A stretch of DNA of 57,323 nucleotides from a virus: IMG/VR virus record IMGVR_UViG_3300031658_003389, positions 1 through 57,323 of that record, one strand, 5' to 3'. The translations under genes and the position numbers were made by a program. Shown here piece after piece: positions 42,338-51,015 of this stretch. Under the pieces are notes generated by a model. It saw nothing but the letters and a program-made list of their open reading frames with translations, had not been told where the DNA came from and did not search any database. The first letter of the stretch is position 1, and the number at the start of each line of letters is the position of its first letter.

Positions 42338-43663
42338 ATGGCAATTACTCCCTTTTCGGTATTGGATACACGTACCAAAGAATGGAAACAACGTAAGGAA
42401 TATTGGATAACCACTCAAGGTATCCAATCTGAATTAGGTAGAGAGGATACCCAAAGTAAAACAATCTTTTGGGATACTCCATCTACCAACGTTTCTATCT
42501 TTGACCCAGTCTTATGTGAGATGATGTACGAATGGTTCTCACCAAAAGGTGGAATGGTATTAGACCCGTTCGCTGGTGGAAGTGTAAGAGGAATTGTAGC
42601 TGAAGAGATGGATAGGAAATATGTTGGTATTGATTTATCTGAAACTCAAATCAAAGCTAACAAAGAACAATCAAAGAAACCTTTATGGATTTGTGGAGAT
42701 TCGAATGTAGAATTGGATAAAGTAGCCGATGAAGCATTTGACTTTGTATTTACGTGTCCTCCTTATTATGATTTAGAAGTTTATACTGATAATCCAAATG
42801 ATATATCCAATATGGATGTTGAATCATTTGATAAGGTATATGAATCCATACTCAGTAAATCGGTACAAAAGTTAAAAGATAACAGATTCTATGGAATTGT
42901 GGTATCTGAGGTTAGGGAACCATCTGTAACTGGGAAGTATTCTAAGGGTAGGTATAAAGGATTAGTTCGTAAAACGATTGATATGTTAGAATCAAATGGA
43001 ATGGAGTTCTATAATGATATGATTCTATTTAATTCTCAACATCAAGCATCACGAATTGGTAAAACTTACTTCGAACGTAATAGAAAGATTCCATCAGTAC
43101 ATCAAAACATATTAATCTTTGTAAAAGGTAACCCAGACTTAGCTACCATTGAAATGGAAGGTGGGGAACCTATATGTATGGTAGATGGTAAAGAATACTT
43201 ATCATTTAGACATGCTGCTATTGATGTGGAACCTAATAAGTTAGTTGCATCTGAGGTAGAACGTAGGTGTAATAGTACAAAATCAACATATAAGGATTGG
43301 CAAATCATAGGTAGTGAAACAAAACCAACCATTAAGTATGAAGTAGGTGGTGTACCATTTGAATCACCATTACAAATTTCTGAGTTAAGTGGGTTAACAC
43401 CTACGGAATGTAGAAATAGAATTGAATCAAACAACCCAATATATCGTCATTGGATTAAAGCAGATGGATGGGATGTTACCTATTCTGAGATGGAAGATGT
43501 ATGGGAATGTGGGTTGGAATTGGAAAAACCAATCATAGATATTGAGGGTAACTCATTTTATTCGTTAAAAGAAGCAGGTGAATACTTAAACATATCAGCA
43601 GAGAGAGTAAGACAAAAATTGAACGATTTGAAATTTAATCGTTGGATTTATTTGTATAAGTAA
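42338..43663 (+). CDS. DNA methyltransferase with three C-terminal NUMOD-like repeats
   Basis: A 441-residue protein from ATG 42338 (MAITPFSVLD); the longer frame begins inside the terminator. DPFAGGS (76-82) is motif I and CPPYYD (140-145) motif IV, so it is an N6-adenine or N4-cytosine enzyme with I-before-IV order. After residue about 275 come three units of the form [MDV]-x-G-x-x-[FY]-x-S-x-x-A/I ... [RI]-x-x-x-x-x-x-W (GKEYLSFRHAAIDV, GVPFESPLQISEL, GNSFYSLKEAGEYL), like NUMOD DNA-binding modules of homing endonucleases. No cognate restriction enzyme is next to it, so self-protection or regulation is likely. Confidence 0.8.
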   Translation: MAITPFSVLDTRTKEWKQRKEYWITTQGIQSELGREDTQSKTIFWDTPSTNVSIFDPVLCEMMYEWFSPKGGMVLDPFAGGSVRGIVAEEMDRKYVGIDLSETQIKANKEQSKKPLWICGDSNVELDKVADEAFDFVFTCPPYYDLEVYTDNPNDISNMDVESFDKVYESILSKSVQKLKDNRFYGIVVSEVREPSVTGKYSKGRYKGLVRKTIDMLESNGMEFYNDMILFNSQHQASRIGKTYFERNRKIPSVHQNILIFVKGNPDLATIEMEGGEPICMVDGKEYLSFRHAAIDVEPNKLVASEVERRCNSTKSTYKDWQIIGSETKPTIKYEVGGVPFESPLQISELSGLTPTECRNRIESNNPIYRHWIKADGWDVTYSEMEDVWECGLELEKPIIDIEGNSFYSLKEAGEYLNISAERVRQKLNDLKFNRWIYLYK

Positions 43664-43682
43664 AATAAATTTCGTATATTTG
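43651..43682 (+). promoter_or_regulatory. Bacteroidota-type promoter (full consensus)
   Basis: TTTG at 43651, 20 bp, TATATTTG at 43675; the closest match to the published Bacteroidota consensus. The -33 box lies in the end of the methyltransferase gene. Drives the TonB-dependent receptor. Confidence 0.75.
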
Positions 43683-43704
43683 TAAAATATTAAAAAGTAA
43701 AACA

Positions 43705-45687
43705 ATGAAAAAAATAACATTATTAGCTATTATGTTGGGATTGAGTACATCAGTATTCTCTCAACAAACTAACGATACTACAACTAAACTAGATGAAGTT
43801 GTTGTAACCGCAACACGTAGTGAAATCTCATTAGAGGATTCACCAATACCTACTGAAGTGATTGGTAAGAGGGAAATCGAAAGATTAAACCTAATTACAA
43901 TGCAAGACCTTTTACAAGCTAAAGGTATTCAAGTAGCACCAATGAAAAGTGGAGGGTTTCAATTAAGAGGTCTTTCATCTGAGTATGTATTGGTAATGAT
44001 TGATGGAGTTCCAATTGCCGGAAGGGAAAGTGGAGCGTTGGATTTATCCAATATCAATTTAGGAAACGTAGAAAGAGTTGAAATCGTAAAAGGTTCAATG
44101 TCATCTCTATGGGGTAACCATGCAATTGGTGGTGTGATTAACATCATTACTAAGAAAGGTGGTAAACCATCTATACAACTGAATACTCAATATGGAACTA
44201 ACAATACATCTTTGTTAGGATTGACTGGAAACTTTAATAAAGGTAACTTCAGTAATGTATCTAAGGTAACATTGGGAAACTCAGATGGATTCGATGCAGA
44301 CCCAAATACATATGGTAAGACAGTCTTACCATCTTCTTTATTAAACATCTCAAATAGAAGTACATATAGTGATGGTGTAAACACATTCTCATTAGCAGCT
44401 AATTACTTTAAGAAAGATTCAGAAGGAGAAACTGTAACGGAAACGAATACAGCAGGTCAATTGATTGAAACTACTGAGGAAAATACATCCGATAATCTTA
44501 TTTTAGATTTAAACTATAAAAGAACATTCGGAAAGTATGTAAGTGAAATCAAATTATCGAACTCATCTTTTAGTAATTCTAACAAAGCATCATTTGAATT
44601 CTTTGGACAAGATGTTGAAAGAGTAGATGAGAGTACGCAAAATATATTCCAACCTGAGATGATTAATTCTTATAATTGGAATGATAAGAACCAAACTACA
44701 TTAGGATTTGGTATGAGAGAATACACTTATGATACTGAGAGATATGGTGGTGAAAGAAACTTAGGTTCATCCTTTGGATATCTACAACACTATCTTAACT
44801 TAGGTAAACTAAATATTATAGCTGGTGGTAGATTCGATAGTTATTCTGAATTCGGTTCGAACTTCTCGCCAAAGATATCTGCTAAATACGATGTAGGTAA
44901 ATTCTCATTCAATACATCAGTTGGTAGTGGATTCAGAGTTCCTGATTTTAGAACAATGTATCTTTCTTTAGGAGGATTCACACAAGGATTCTATGTATTA
45001 GGTTCGGAACTTATAGAAGATGAGATTAATTTCTACCAATCAAACAATCAAATAGCTTTCTTAGCATATGATATCAACGATATTAATTCATTAAAATCAG
45101 AAACTTCTGTATCTTATGATTTCGGAGTATCTTATAAAATAAACAATAGAAGTAAAGTAGGGGTTAATGTATTCCAAACTAACACAACTGATTTGATTGA
45201 ATCAGTATTTGTAGGACAGTTTATCAATCAAACCATATTATTTGGATACACAAATATCAATGATGCAACATTTAGAGGAATTGAATTTGAAGGATTGTAT
45301 CAGAAAGGTGGACTAAGATTAGATGGTTCATACCAATACTTAGAAACTGAAGCTATTAAGGGTGATGGAACTGAATTCTTCTTAGGAGAAAGACCAAAGC
45401 ACTTAACTAACTTATCAGCATCTTATACAACATCTAAGAAATATTCATTCGTATTGAATGGTACACACAAATCAGAATACTTCTTTAGAGATGTAGATGG
45501 TAGTGGAACGCAGGATGTGAATGAGTTTATACCTCAACATACATTATTAAACGGAATTATTACAAAGCAATTTGGAAAATACACAATTGGTGTAGGTTCT
45601 AATAATATATTAAACTTTACAAATAGTGAGTTCTTGAAGTTTCAAAACGGAAGAACTGTATTTGGAAAGTTAACTTATAAACTATAA
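43705..45687 (+). CDS. TonB-dependent outer-membrane receptor
   Basis: A 660-residue protein. It has a signal peptide (1-19, MKKITLLAIMLGLSTSVFSQ start), then KLDEVVVTATR, the usual stretch before the plug. The plug is complete (residues about 35-150): TEVIGKREIERL, MQDLLQAKGI, GFQLRGLSSEYVLVMIDGVP, VERVEIVKGSMSSLWGNHAIGG, VINIITKKGG. The rest is a 22-strand-type barrel with many aromatic/polar repeats. The class imports vitamin B12, heme or siderophores; the exact ligand cannot be read. The protein ends in KLTYKL rather than in Phe. It has its own strong promoter and is followed by nucleotide-sugar genes. Such a gene is very rare in a phage. Confidence 0.85.
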   Translation: MKKITLLAIMLGLSTSVFSQQTNDTTTKLDEVVVTATRSEISLEDSPIPTEVIGKREIERLNLITMQDLLQAKGIQVAPMKSGGFQLRGLSSEYVLVMIDGVPIAGRESGALDLSNINLGNVERVEIVKGSMSSLWGNHAIGGVINIITKKGGKPSIQLNTQYGTNNTSLLGLTGNFNKGNFSNVSKVTLGNSDGFDADPNTYGKTVLPSSLLNISNRSTYSDGVNTFSLAANYFKKDSEGETVTETNTAGQLIETTEENTSDNLILDLNYKRTFGKYVSEIKLSNSSFSNSNKASFEFFGQDVERVDESTQNIFQPEMINSYNWNDKNQTTLGFGMREYTYDTERYGGERNLGSSFGYLQHYLNLGKLNIIAGGRFDSYSEFGSNFSPKISAKYDVGKFSFNTSVGSGFRVPDFRTMYLSLGGFTQGFYVLGSELIEDEINFYQSNNQIAFLAYDINDINSLKSETSVSYDFGVSYKINNRSKVGVNVFQTNTTDLIESVFVGQFINQTILFGYTNINDATFRGIEFEGLYQKGGLRLDGSYQYLETEAIKGDGTEFFLGERPKHLTNLSASYTTSKKYSFVLNGTHKSEYFFRDVDGSGTQDVNEFIPQHTLLNGIITKQFGKYTIGVGSNNILNFTNSEFLKFQNGRTVFGKLTYKL

Positions 45688-45693
45688 TAAACA

Positions 45694-46545
45694 ATGAAGA
45701 TATTAGTAACAGGCGGGAACGGCTTCATCGGTTCGAATCTAATTAAGAAATTACTATCAGAGGGGCATAATGTTGTTTCATTGGATGATTTATCAACTGG
45801 TTTGAAAGAATATGAAGTTGAAGGATGTAATTATGTATATGGGGATATTGAAAATCTCTTATATTGGAAAGGTGATAACTTTGATTTGGTTTACCATCTT
45901 GCTGCATTAGCTAGAATCCAACCATCATTCGATGACCCAATGGAAACATTTAGAGTAGACACGTTTGGTGTTCAAATTGTAGCTGAATGGGCTAGACAGA
46001 ATGATGTAAAGGTTGTATATGCTGGTTCATCATCTCGTTGGTGTAATCCAGAAACATCACCATACGCAACTTGTAAGAAGTTAGGTGAGGATATCTTAAA
46101 GATGTACCGAACTGCTTATGGATGTAACTTTGAGATTGCACGTTTCTATAATGTATATGGACCAAATGAATTGGTTGATGGAGAATGGGCAGCTGTTATT
46201 GGTATTTGGAGAAAACAAATCGAAGAAGGTAAGGATATCACAATTATATCAGATGGTGAGCAACGTAGAGATTTTACTTATGTAGATGATATATGTGATG
46301 CATTATATAAGATTGGTACAAGTGATAAAAAGCATGAAGATGCTTGGGAATTGGGAACTGGTATGAATTATTCAATCAATGAAGTATATGGTTTCTTCAA
46401 AGAAAGGTTTGAACACATAGAGAAAGTACATCTTCCAGATGTTGCTGGAAACTATCGACAAACTCTTAGAGAAAACGATGATACTTTAGAGAGATTGGAT
46501 TGGGCACCAACTGATAGATTAAAAGAATATATCCTATCACTTTAA
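45694..46545 (+). CDS. NAD-dependent nucleotide-sugar epimerase/dehydratase (SDR)
   Basis: A 283-residue extended SDR. The N-terminal GGNGFIGSNL is the G-x-x-G-x-x-G NAD site. DLVYHLAALARIQPSFDDP, then YAGSSSRW and YATCK give the S-Y-K catalytic residues. RFYNVYGPNELV and DGEQRRDFTYVDDI are the sugar-nucleotide loop. It is UDP-glucose 4-epimerase-like, but shorter than GalE (about 340) and the substrate is open. Confidence 0.8.
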   Translation: MKILVTGGNGFIGSNLIKKLLSEGHNVVSLDDLSTGLKEYEVEGCNYVYGDIENLLYWKGDNFDLVYHLAALARIQPSFDDPMETFRVDTFGVQIVAEWARQNDVKVVYAGSSSRWCNPETSPYATCKKLGEDILKMYRTAYGCNFEIARFYNVYGPNELVDGEWAAVIGIWRKQIEEGKDITIISDGEQRRDFTYVDDICDALYKIGTSDKKHEDAWELGTGMNYSINEVYGFFKERFEHIEKVHLPDVAGNYRQTLRENDDTLERLDWAPTDRLKEYILSL

Positions 46546-47084
46546 TGAGTAAGATTGTAAATATATTCGGAGGACCTGGAATTGGTAAATCAACTATTGC
46601 TGCTGGTGTGACTTACCAACTCAAAAAGAATCACATTAGTTGTGACCAACCCTATGAGTTTCCAAAGTTATTGGCATGGGATGAGAACCATTCAGCTATA
46701 CAAGACCAACTCTATGTTCTTGCAAATCAACATAGAGGAATAGTAAAGAGTTATGGTAAGGTGGATTACATAGTATTGGATTCACCTATCCTACTCTCTT
46801 TAACTTATCGTAATTACTATAAAGGTATTGATTACCCATCAAGTTTATATGGAGAATCATTTGATAAAATGGTATTAGATGTATTCAATCAATATGATAA
46901 CATCAACATTGTTTTACAAAGAGCTGATGGTGTTCATAACGATATGGAACGATATCAAAACTTAGAAGAATCAAAGGAATTGGATAGAGTTATAGAACAT
47001 AGTTTAATAGATAACAATATCCCATTTCATTCCGTAATTGTAGGTGAGCATACAGTAGATGAAATTATAAAATTAATAGTATAA
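46545..47084 (+). CDS. P-loop ATPase/nucleoside-kinase-like protein
   Basis: A 179-residue protein. IFGGPGIGKSTIAAGVTYQLK is the Walker A motif, VDYIVLDSPILLSLTYRN holds the D-S-P seen in dNMP/nucleoside kinases of phages, and NINIVLQRADGVHNDMERYQN is the lid/LID-arginine region. It lies between two sugar-nucleotide genes with TAATG coupling. dNTP supply or NDP-sugar precursor phosphorylation both fit. Confidence 0.65.
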   Translation: MSKIVNIFGGPGIGKSTIAAGVTYQLKKNHISCDQPYEFPKLLAWDENHSAIQDQLYVLANQHRGIVKSYGKVDYIVLDSPILLSLTYRNYYKGIDYPSSLYGESFDKMVLDVFNQYDNINIVLQRADGVHNDMERYQNLEESKELDRVIEHSLIDNNIPFHSVIVGEHTVDEIIKLIV

Positions 47085-47088
47085 ATAA

Positions 47089-48000
47089 ATGAGAGTAATT
47101 GTTACAGGTGGGTGTGGATTCATAGGTTCTTCCTTTGTAAACTACCTACGAAAGAATGTTGAATGTGAGATAGTTGTTATAGATAAACTAACTTACGCTG
47201 GTGATGTATTCAGAATTCCAGCAGACATCCAACTCATAGAAAAAGATATTTGTGATATTGAATTAAATGATATTGGATATGCAGATTACATTGTAAACTT
47301 TGCAGCTGAATCGCATGTAGATAACTCTATCTCAAATGGGTTACCTTTTGTAAAAACCAATGTTGAAGGTACTTTTAATATGTTAGAAGTTGCTAGAAAG
47401 ATTCCTAACTTAAAGAAGTTTGTACAAATATCAACTGATGAAGTTTATGGTGATATGGATAGTAGGGAACTACCATCTGCTAATGAGAATACATCACTTA
47501 AACCATCATCATATTATTCATCTACCAAAGCAGCTGCTGACCATTTGGTTGAATCGGCTGGTAGAACATATGGATTACCTTACTTAATTACGAGAACGTG
47601 TAACAACTTTGGAGAACATCAACATTGGGAAAAGTTCTTACCAACGATAGCTCGTTCTATTCAAAATGATAAACCAATTCCATTATATGGTGATGGTAGT
47701 AATCGAAGAGAGTGGATTTGGGTTGAGGATAATGTAAGAATGGTCTATGATTTGATGATATCGGATATCGGAATATGGAATATCGGTAGTGGGGATAGCT
47801 GGACTAACAAACAAATCATTGAGGAAGTTGGATTGATAATGGATAAGAAAGTTAATTTCGAATTTGTTGCTGATAGATTAGGACATGATGGTAGATACAC
47901 CATTGATATCAGTAAATTAGAATACCATTATGAAACTATTAGATTAACTAATAAAACTATTCGTAAATTTCTACTAGAAAGATTTGGTAGTTCCAATTAA
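47089..48000 (+). CDS. rfbB: dTDP-glucose 4,6-dehydratase-like SDR
   Basis: A 303-residue protein. GGCGFIGSSFVNYL is the NAD site. DKLTYAGD is the RmlB specificity loop. NFAAESHVDNSI, VQISTDEVYGDM and YYSSTKAAADHLVE supply the T-D-E and Y-x-x-x-K catalytic residues. RTCNNFGEHQHWEKFLPTIA and RREWIWVEDN complete the family pattern. It makes the 4-keto-6-deoxy intermediate of rhamnose and related sugars; the product would need partners not seen here. Confidence 0.85.
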   Translation: MRVIVTGGCGFIGSSFVNYLRKNVECEIVVIDKLTYAGDVFRIPADIQLIEKDICDIELNDIGYADYIVNFAAESHVDNSISNGLPFVKTNVEGTFNMLEVARKIPNLKKFVQISTDEVYGDMDSRELPSANENTSLKPSSYYSSTKAAADHLVESAGRTYGLPYLITRTCNNFGEHQHWEKFLPTIARSIQNDKPIPLYGDGSNRREWIWVEDNVRMVYDLMISDIGIWNIGSGDSWTNKQIIEEVGLIMDKKVNFEFVADRLGHDGRYTIDISKLEYHYETIRLTNKTIRKFLLERFGSSN

Positions 48001-48014
48001 ATTTCGTATATTTA
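47983..48014 (+). promoter_or_regulatory. Bacteroidota-type promoter
   Basis: TTTGG at 47983 inside the end of rfbB, with TTGG/CCAA inverted repeat, 20 bp, TATATTTA at 48007. A leader hairpin GGGTT 48020-48024 / AACCC 48037-48041 follows. Confidence 0.7.
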
Positions 48015-48069
48015 CATATGGGTTGAAAAACACCCTAACCCAAATTAAATAATTAAACACAATTAAAGT

Positions 48070-48159
48070 ATGAAAGGTATTATAATGTTAATAGTAATCT
48101 CTGGCATCCTATGGGGAGCTTGGATGAGTTATCAATGGTTAAGAAACAAAGATAAATAA
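48070..48159 (+). CDS. 29-residue single-span membrane peptide
   Basis: MKGIIMLIVISGILWGAWMS then YQWLRNKDK: one hydrophobic span with a basic cytoplasmic end. First ORF of a transcript with its own promoter and hairpin leader, so it is probably real. Confidence 0.45.
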   Translation: MKGIIMLIVISGILWGAWMSYQWLRNKDK

Positions 48160-48164
48160 TAGAT

Positions 48165-48470
48165 ATGGATTATTTTGATATAGGATTAATTTTAGGATAT
48201 ACATCCACAATTATATTTTTAATACTAACTCTCAAAAACAGATGGTTTAACGATAACGCTTTAGAAGATTTATATCTTTGGTGGGATGGTGAAAGACATG
48301 ATGGAGGTGAATTACTATCATGTATTTTACTTGCAAGTAAGGTGTTACTGTTAGCACCACTATTGATATCATTGATATGGGGATTACTACTACCAATGGG
48401 ATTAATAATCTTTATTATATTAAAAATTAGACAAAGAAACATAAACAAAAACAAAAACAATAGAAATTAA
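48165..48470 (+). CDS. Small membrane protein with three spans
   Basis: A 101-residue protein with hydrophobic segments at about residues 5-20, 47-64 and 66-87, a polar EDLYLWWDGERHDGGE loop and a very basic Asn/Lys tail. The function is unknown. It shares the transcript with the prohibitin-like lipoprotein, which suggests a membrane-integrity role. Confidence 0.5.
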   Translation: MDYFDIGLILGYTSTIIFLILTLKNRWFNDNALEDLYLWWDGERHDGGELLSCILLASKVLLLAPLLISLIWGLLLPMGLIIFIILKIRQRNINKNKNNRN

Positions 48471-48489
48471 CAATTAAAACAATTAAAAA

Positions 48490-49290
48490 ATGAAAAAAGT
48501 TATATTAGTATTATTAGTAGGGTTATTTGGATTGACATCATGTGAAACAGTAGATAGTGGTCATAAAGGTGTGAGAGTATCATGGGGTGGAGAAACTGAT
48601 ATGAGTAAAATATATGGTGAAGGAATGCACAATGGTATTATGTATCTTTTCGATGACATGATTGAATATGATGTTAGAGAGAAAACGACAGTTCAAAGAT
48701 TTGAATTTAATGATAAGAATAATATGGTAACGAAAGTTGAATTATCCTTAGATTATAGTTTAAATCCACTAAAGGTTAATCTATTACATACTAAAATTAC
48801 AGATGTTGAAATTAAGATATTAAAAACTTTAAAATCAGCAGGTAAGGAAGTAGTACCTCAGTATTCAGCTATTGAATTAAACATATCTAAAAGAACTGAA
48901 GCTGAAGCAAAGTTAGCACAAATTATAGCTGAGGAATTACCTGAGTTTTATATTGAGTTTAAGAGATTACAAATGACTGATGTTGATATCCCAGAAGCAG
49001 TTGCAAATTTAGCAACTGAAACGGCAGTTCAGTTAGGTAGAAACGAATTAGCTAAAAAGAAGGAAGCTGAACAAACCGCATTAGCAAAAGCAGCAGTTGC
49101 TAAATCAAAAGGATTGTTTGAAGCAGCTGAGTTTGATGTTAAAACTAAGAAATTGATGTCACAACCAGCGGTATTAAAACTATATGAAGCTGAAACAAAT
49201 AGACAATGGGCTTTGCAAGGTAAATCTAAGTACGGAAGTAATAACGTATTTGGAGCTGGTGTAAGTGTTCTGAAAGGATTAAAGAACTAA
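48490..49290 (+). CDS. SPFH/prohibitin-like lipoprotein
   Basis: A 266-residue protein. MKKVILVLLVGLFGLTSCE is a lipoprotein signal with lipidated C18. The next ~150 residues are an SPFH domain (GHKGVRVSWGG, EGMHNGIMYLFDD, VELSLDYSLNPLKVNLLH). EAEAKLAQIIAEELPEF and FKRLQMTDVDIP precede the Ala/Glu/Lys-rich helical tail (AKKKEAEQTALAKAAVAKSK). SPFH proteins form ring scaffolds in membranes. Phage copies are known; the role is unproven, perhaps against lysis or superinfection. Confidence 0.8.
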   Translation: MKKVILVLLVGLFGLTSCETVDSGHKGVRVSWGGETDMSKIYGEGMHNGIMYLFDDMIEYDVREKTTVQRFEFNDKNNMVTKVELSLDYSLNPLKVNLLHTKITDVEIKILKTLKSAGKEVVPQYSAIELNISKRTEAEAKLAQIIAEELPEFYIEFKRLQMTDVDIPEAVANLATETAVQLGRNELAKKKEAEQTALAKAAVAKSKGLFEAAEFDVKTKKLMSQPAVLKLYEAETNRQWALQGKSKYGSNNVFGAGVSVLKGLKN

Positions 49291-49302
49291 ATCCTATATA
49301 AT

Positions 49303-49338
49303 AAGAAACCCCAATTTGAAAGAGTTGGGGTTTTCTTT
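49303..49338 (+). terminator. Intrinsic terminator
   Basis: AAGAAACCCCAA and TTGGGGTTTTCTT pair (one bulged T) around a short loop, then T-rich DNA. It ends the prohibitin-like transcript just before repeat copy 2. Confidence 0.8.
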
Positions 49339-49339
49339 A

Positions 49340-49433
49340 TTGAAAATAAGTAAGAAAAAGCTTGTGTATGTCATTTATTATTCTTATATTAGAGTGTTGT
49401 TAAGATTGAGAGATTGGTGAACAACGTTAACCC
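49340..49433 (+). repeat. 94-nt promoter-leader repeat, copy 2
   Basis: Identical over 94 nt to 31775-31868, 17.5 kb away. Hairpin arms are GTTGTT 49396-49401 and AACAAC 49420-49425. In both places the repeat follows a terminator and precedes a small unrelated gene. Confidence 0.9.
49361..49392 (+). promoter_or_regulatory. Bacteroidota-type promoter in repeat copy 2
   Basis: CTTG at 49361, 20 bp, TATATTAG at 49385. It drives 49450 and the genes coupled to it. Confidence 0.65.
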
Positions 49434-49449
49434 TTTAAAACTAAATAAT

Positions 49450-49794
49450 ATGAAAACAATCGGAACTAAGTACGGAATTGAAATCACAAGACCTTGGAAC
49501 AATGAGATGTATGACCACAACGATAAAGTTGGTGAACTTCTTAAAATTGAATTAGAAAACACTTTAGAAGAAATTTACGATAATGGCAATTGTAGTAAAG
49601 GTGAACTAAATGAGTTCTCTAAGGTAATTAGTTATAATTATGGTGATGGATATGATGTAGAATCTATGTACCCACTTATCAAAGAGAGTATTGATGATTT
49701 ACAAAACTATCAGTTAGCTGAAGATATTGAGTGGTTAGTTAAGAGAAACCTAATAGTAACACCTAAAATCGGATTCGTAGGATATGGAAAGTAA
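49450..49794 (+). CDS. Hypothetical protein behind repeated leader
   Basis: A 114-residue acidic protein from ATG 49450; the longer frame would translate the duplicated leader. Starts MKTIGTKYGIEITRPWNNEM. Helical, no membrane segment, no family recognised. Overlaps the next gene by 11 bp. Confidence 0.55.
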   Translation: MKTIGTKYGIEITRPWNNEMYDHNDKVGELLKIELENTLEEIYDNGNCSKGELNEFSKVISYNYGDGYDVESMYPLIKESIDDLQNYQLAEDIEWLVKRNLIVTPKIGFVGYGK

Positions 49795-49990
49795 ACTAAG
49801 AGAAGAGTGGATATCGGAACCAAACCTTAGAGTTTGGAACAGTAGAAGTTGTGTACAAAAGAATGAATGTAATTGTTCTAAACCTAAGTTAGTAGAACTT
49901 TGGGAGCAGGATAGTTGTGTAAGAGGTAGGATAGATACCATAGTTTGTACCAATTGTGATAAAGTTGAATCATTTAAAATCATAAGATAA
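49784..49990 (+). CDS. Small Cys-rich zinc-finger-like protein
   Basis: A 68-residue protein with Cys in SCVQKNECNCSK, SCVRG and CTNCDK. The C-x-x-C pair and spacing suggest a small zinc ribbon. It may bind nucleic acid or a host protein. Coupled on both sides by overlaps. Confidence 0.5.
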   Translation: MESKLREEWISEPNLRVWNSRSCVQKNECNCSKPKLVELWEQDSCVRGRIDTIVCTNCDKVESFKIIR

Positions 49991-50232
49991 TGGGAAAAAC
50001 AAAAAAACAATTAGAACAAATTGTTCTAAAAAAAAGTAAAGCACCTGAATTGTTTGAAGGTAGAACTAAAGAGTGGAATGATATCCCAGAAAGACAATAT
50101 AGAAGTAATCAAGGTAGAAGTCCTCAAAAAACTGAAGCTAATTATAAAGTTATGCTTCTAGCAATGCTAGGTATGTTGATTATATTAATTGGTACAGTAC
50201 TGTATGCGGTAATAAAAAACATATTTGCTTAG
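49990..50232 (+). CDS. Tail-anchored membrane protein
   Basis: An 80-residue protein with a basic cytoplasmic N-terminal part (MGKTKKQLEQIVLKKSKAPE) and one C-terminal transmembrane segment (about residues 54-76). The stop overlaps the GTG of the next gene (TAGTG). Confidence 0.5.
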   Translation: MGKTKKQLEQIVLKKSKAPELFEGRTKEWNDIPERQYRSNQGRSPQKTEANYKVMLLAMLGMLIILIGTVLYAVIKNIFA

Positions 50233-50789
50233 TGTATTGGTTCAAACGTAAATATCAACAAATACAAAGAGTATTGGATTACTTACCAATCATTTGGAAG
50301 GGATTTGATTTTGATTATAAATATGCTACTGAATTATATGGACATCAATTAGGTAGGATTGCTAATTTCTTAGAATCAGATAGAGCACATACAATGTGCG
50401 CTAAGGATAATGCTAAAAGAATCAGAACCACATTAAAGTTAATGAAACTTGTAGGTGATGAAGAATATGCAATGGAATATTTTGATTATGAAGATGTTAA
50501 ATATAACTTTGTTCCCGTAGTAATTAAAGAAGCTGGTGATTGTGATGGTTGCTCTACTATTGAAACGGATTACATATCAGAAAGATATGATGAGTATTTT
50601 TCTAAGTATCCATTGATATACAGCAAAGTTGTTGATTTAGGTTTAGGTCCATTTTCATCAAAAGAAGGTGATACTGATTTTAAAATAAAAAGGATTATAG
50701 CAATGAATATTGCACATCTTAATCACGAAAGAGCTAGAAAAACATTACATAAATTAATAGAACGTAACCAACAAAAGTGGTGGGATTAA
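50232..50789 (+). CDS. Conserved marine-phage hypothetical protein
   Basis: A 185-residue protein with a GTG start in a TAGTG overlap. YKYATELYGHQLGRIANFLE then KDNAKRIRTTLKLMKLVGDEE is a pattern I know from many marine phage genomes (Y-x-x-x-[LI]-x-x-x-K/Q-[LI]-x-R-[IM]), with a repeat toward the end (IIAMNIAHLNHERARKTLHK). The role is unknown. Confidence 0.6.
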   Translation: MYWFKRKYQQIQRVLDYLPIIWKGFDFDYKYATELYGHQLGRIANFLESDRAHTMCAKDNAKRIRTTLKLMKLVGDEEYAMEYFDYEDVKYNFVPVVIKEAGDCDGCSTIETDYISERYDEYFSKYPLIYSKVVDLGLGPFSSKEGDTDFKIKRIIAMNIAHLNHERARKTLHKLIERNQQKWWD

Positions 50790-50793
50790 TCAT

Positions 50794-51015
50794 ATGGGAA
50801 ATCTAAATCAATTACCTACTGTGGTAGTGATATATAAAAAGAGAAAGAATGGTAGTGGTAAGGTTTATATGGAAATATTCAAAACCACTCGATTAGATGA
50901 TATAATCGATGCTAAGAAACGTAAGCCACCAATACCACATAACTATGAGATATTAGATATTGGAGTTGGTGAATCATTCGTAGAAAGATATAAAAAAAAA
51001 TATAAATTAAAGTAG
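50794..51015 (+). CDS. Small basic hypothetical protein
   Basis: A 73-residue basic protein (VVVIYKKRKNGSGKVYMEIF) with a Pro-rich middle (KRKPPIPHN) and a Lys-rich end. No family recognised. TAG overlaps the GTG of the flavodoxin-like gene. Confidence 0.5.
   Translation: MGNLNQLPTVVVIYKKRKNGSGKVYMEIFKTTRLDDIIDAKKRKPPIPHNYEILDIGVGESFVERYKKKYKLK

Noticed and set aside
31775-49433. 94-nt repeats as ends of a transposon
   Set aside because: They are direct, contain a promoter, have no transposase between them and 17.5 kb of ordinary phage genes in the middle.
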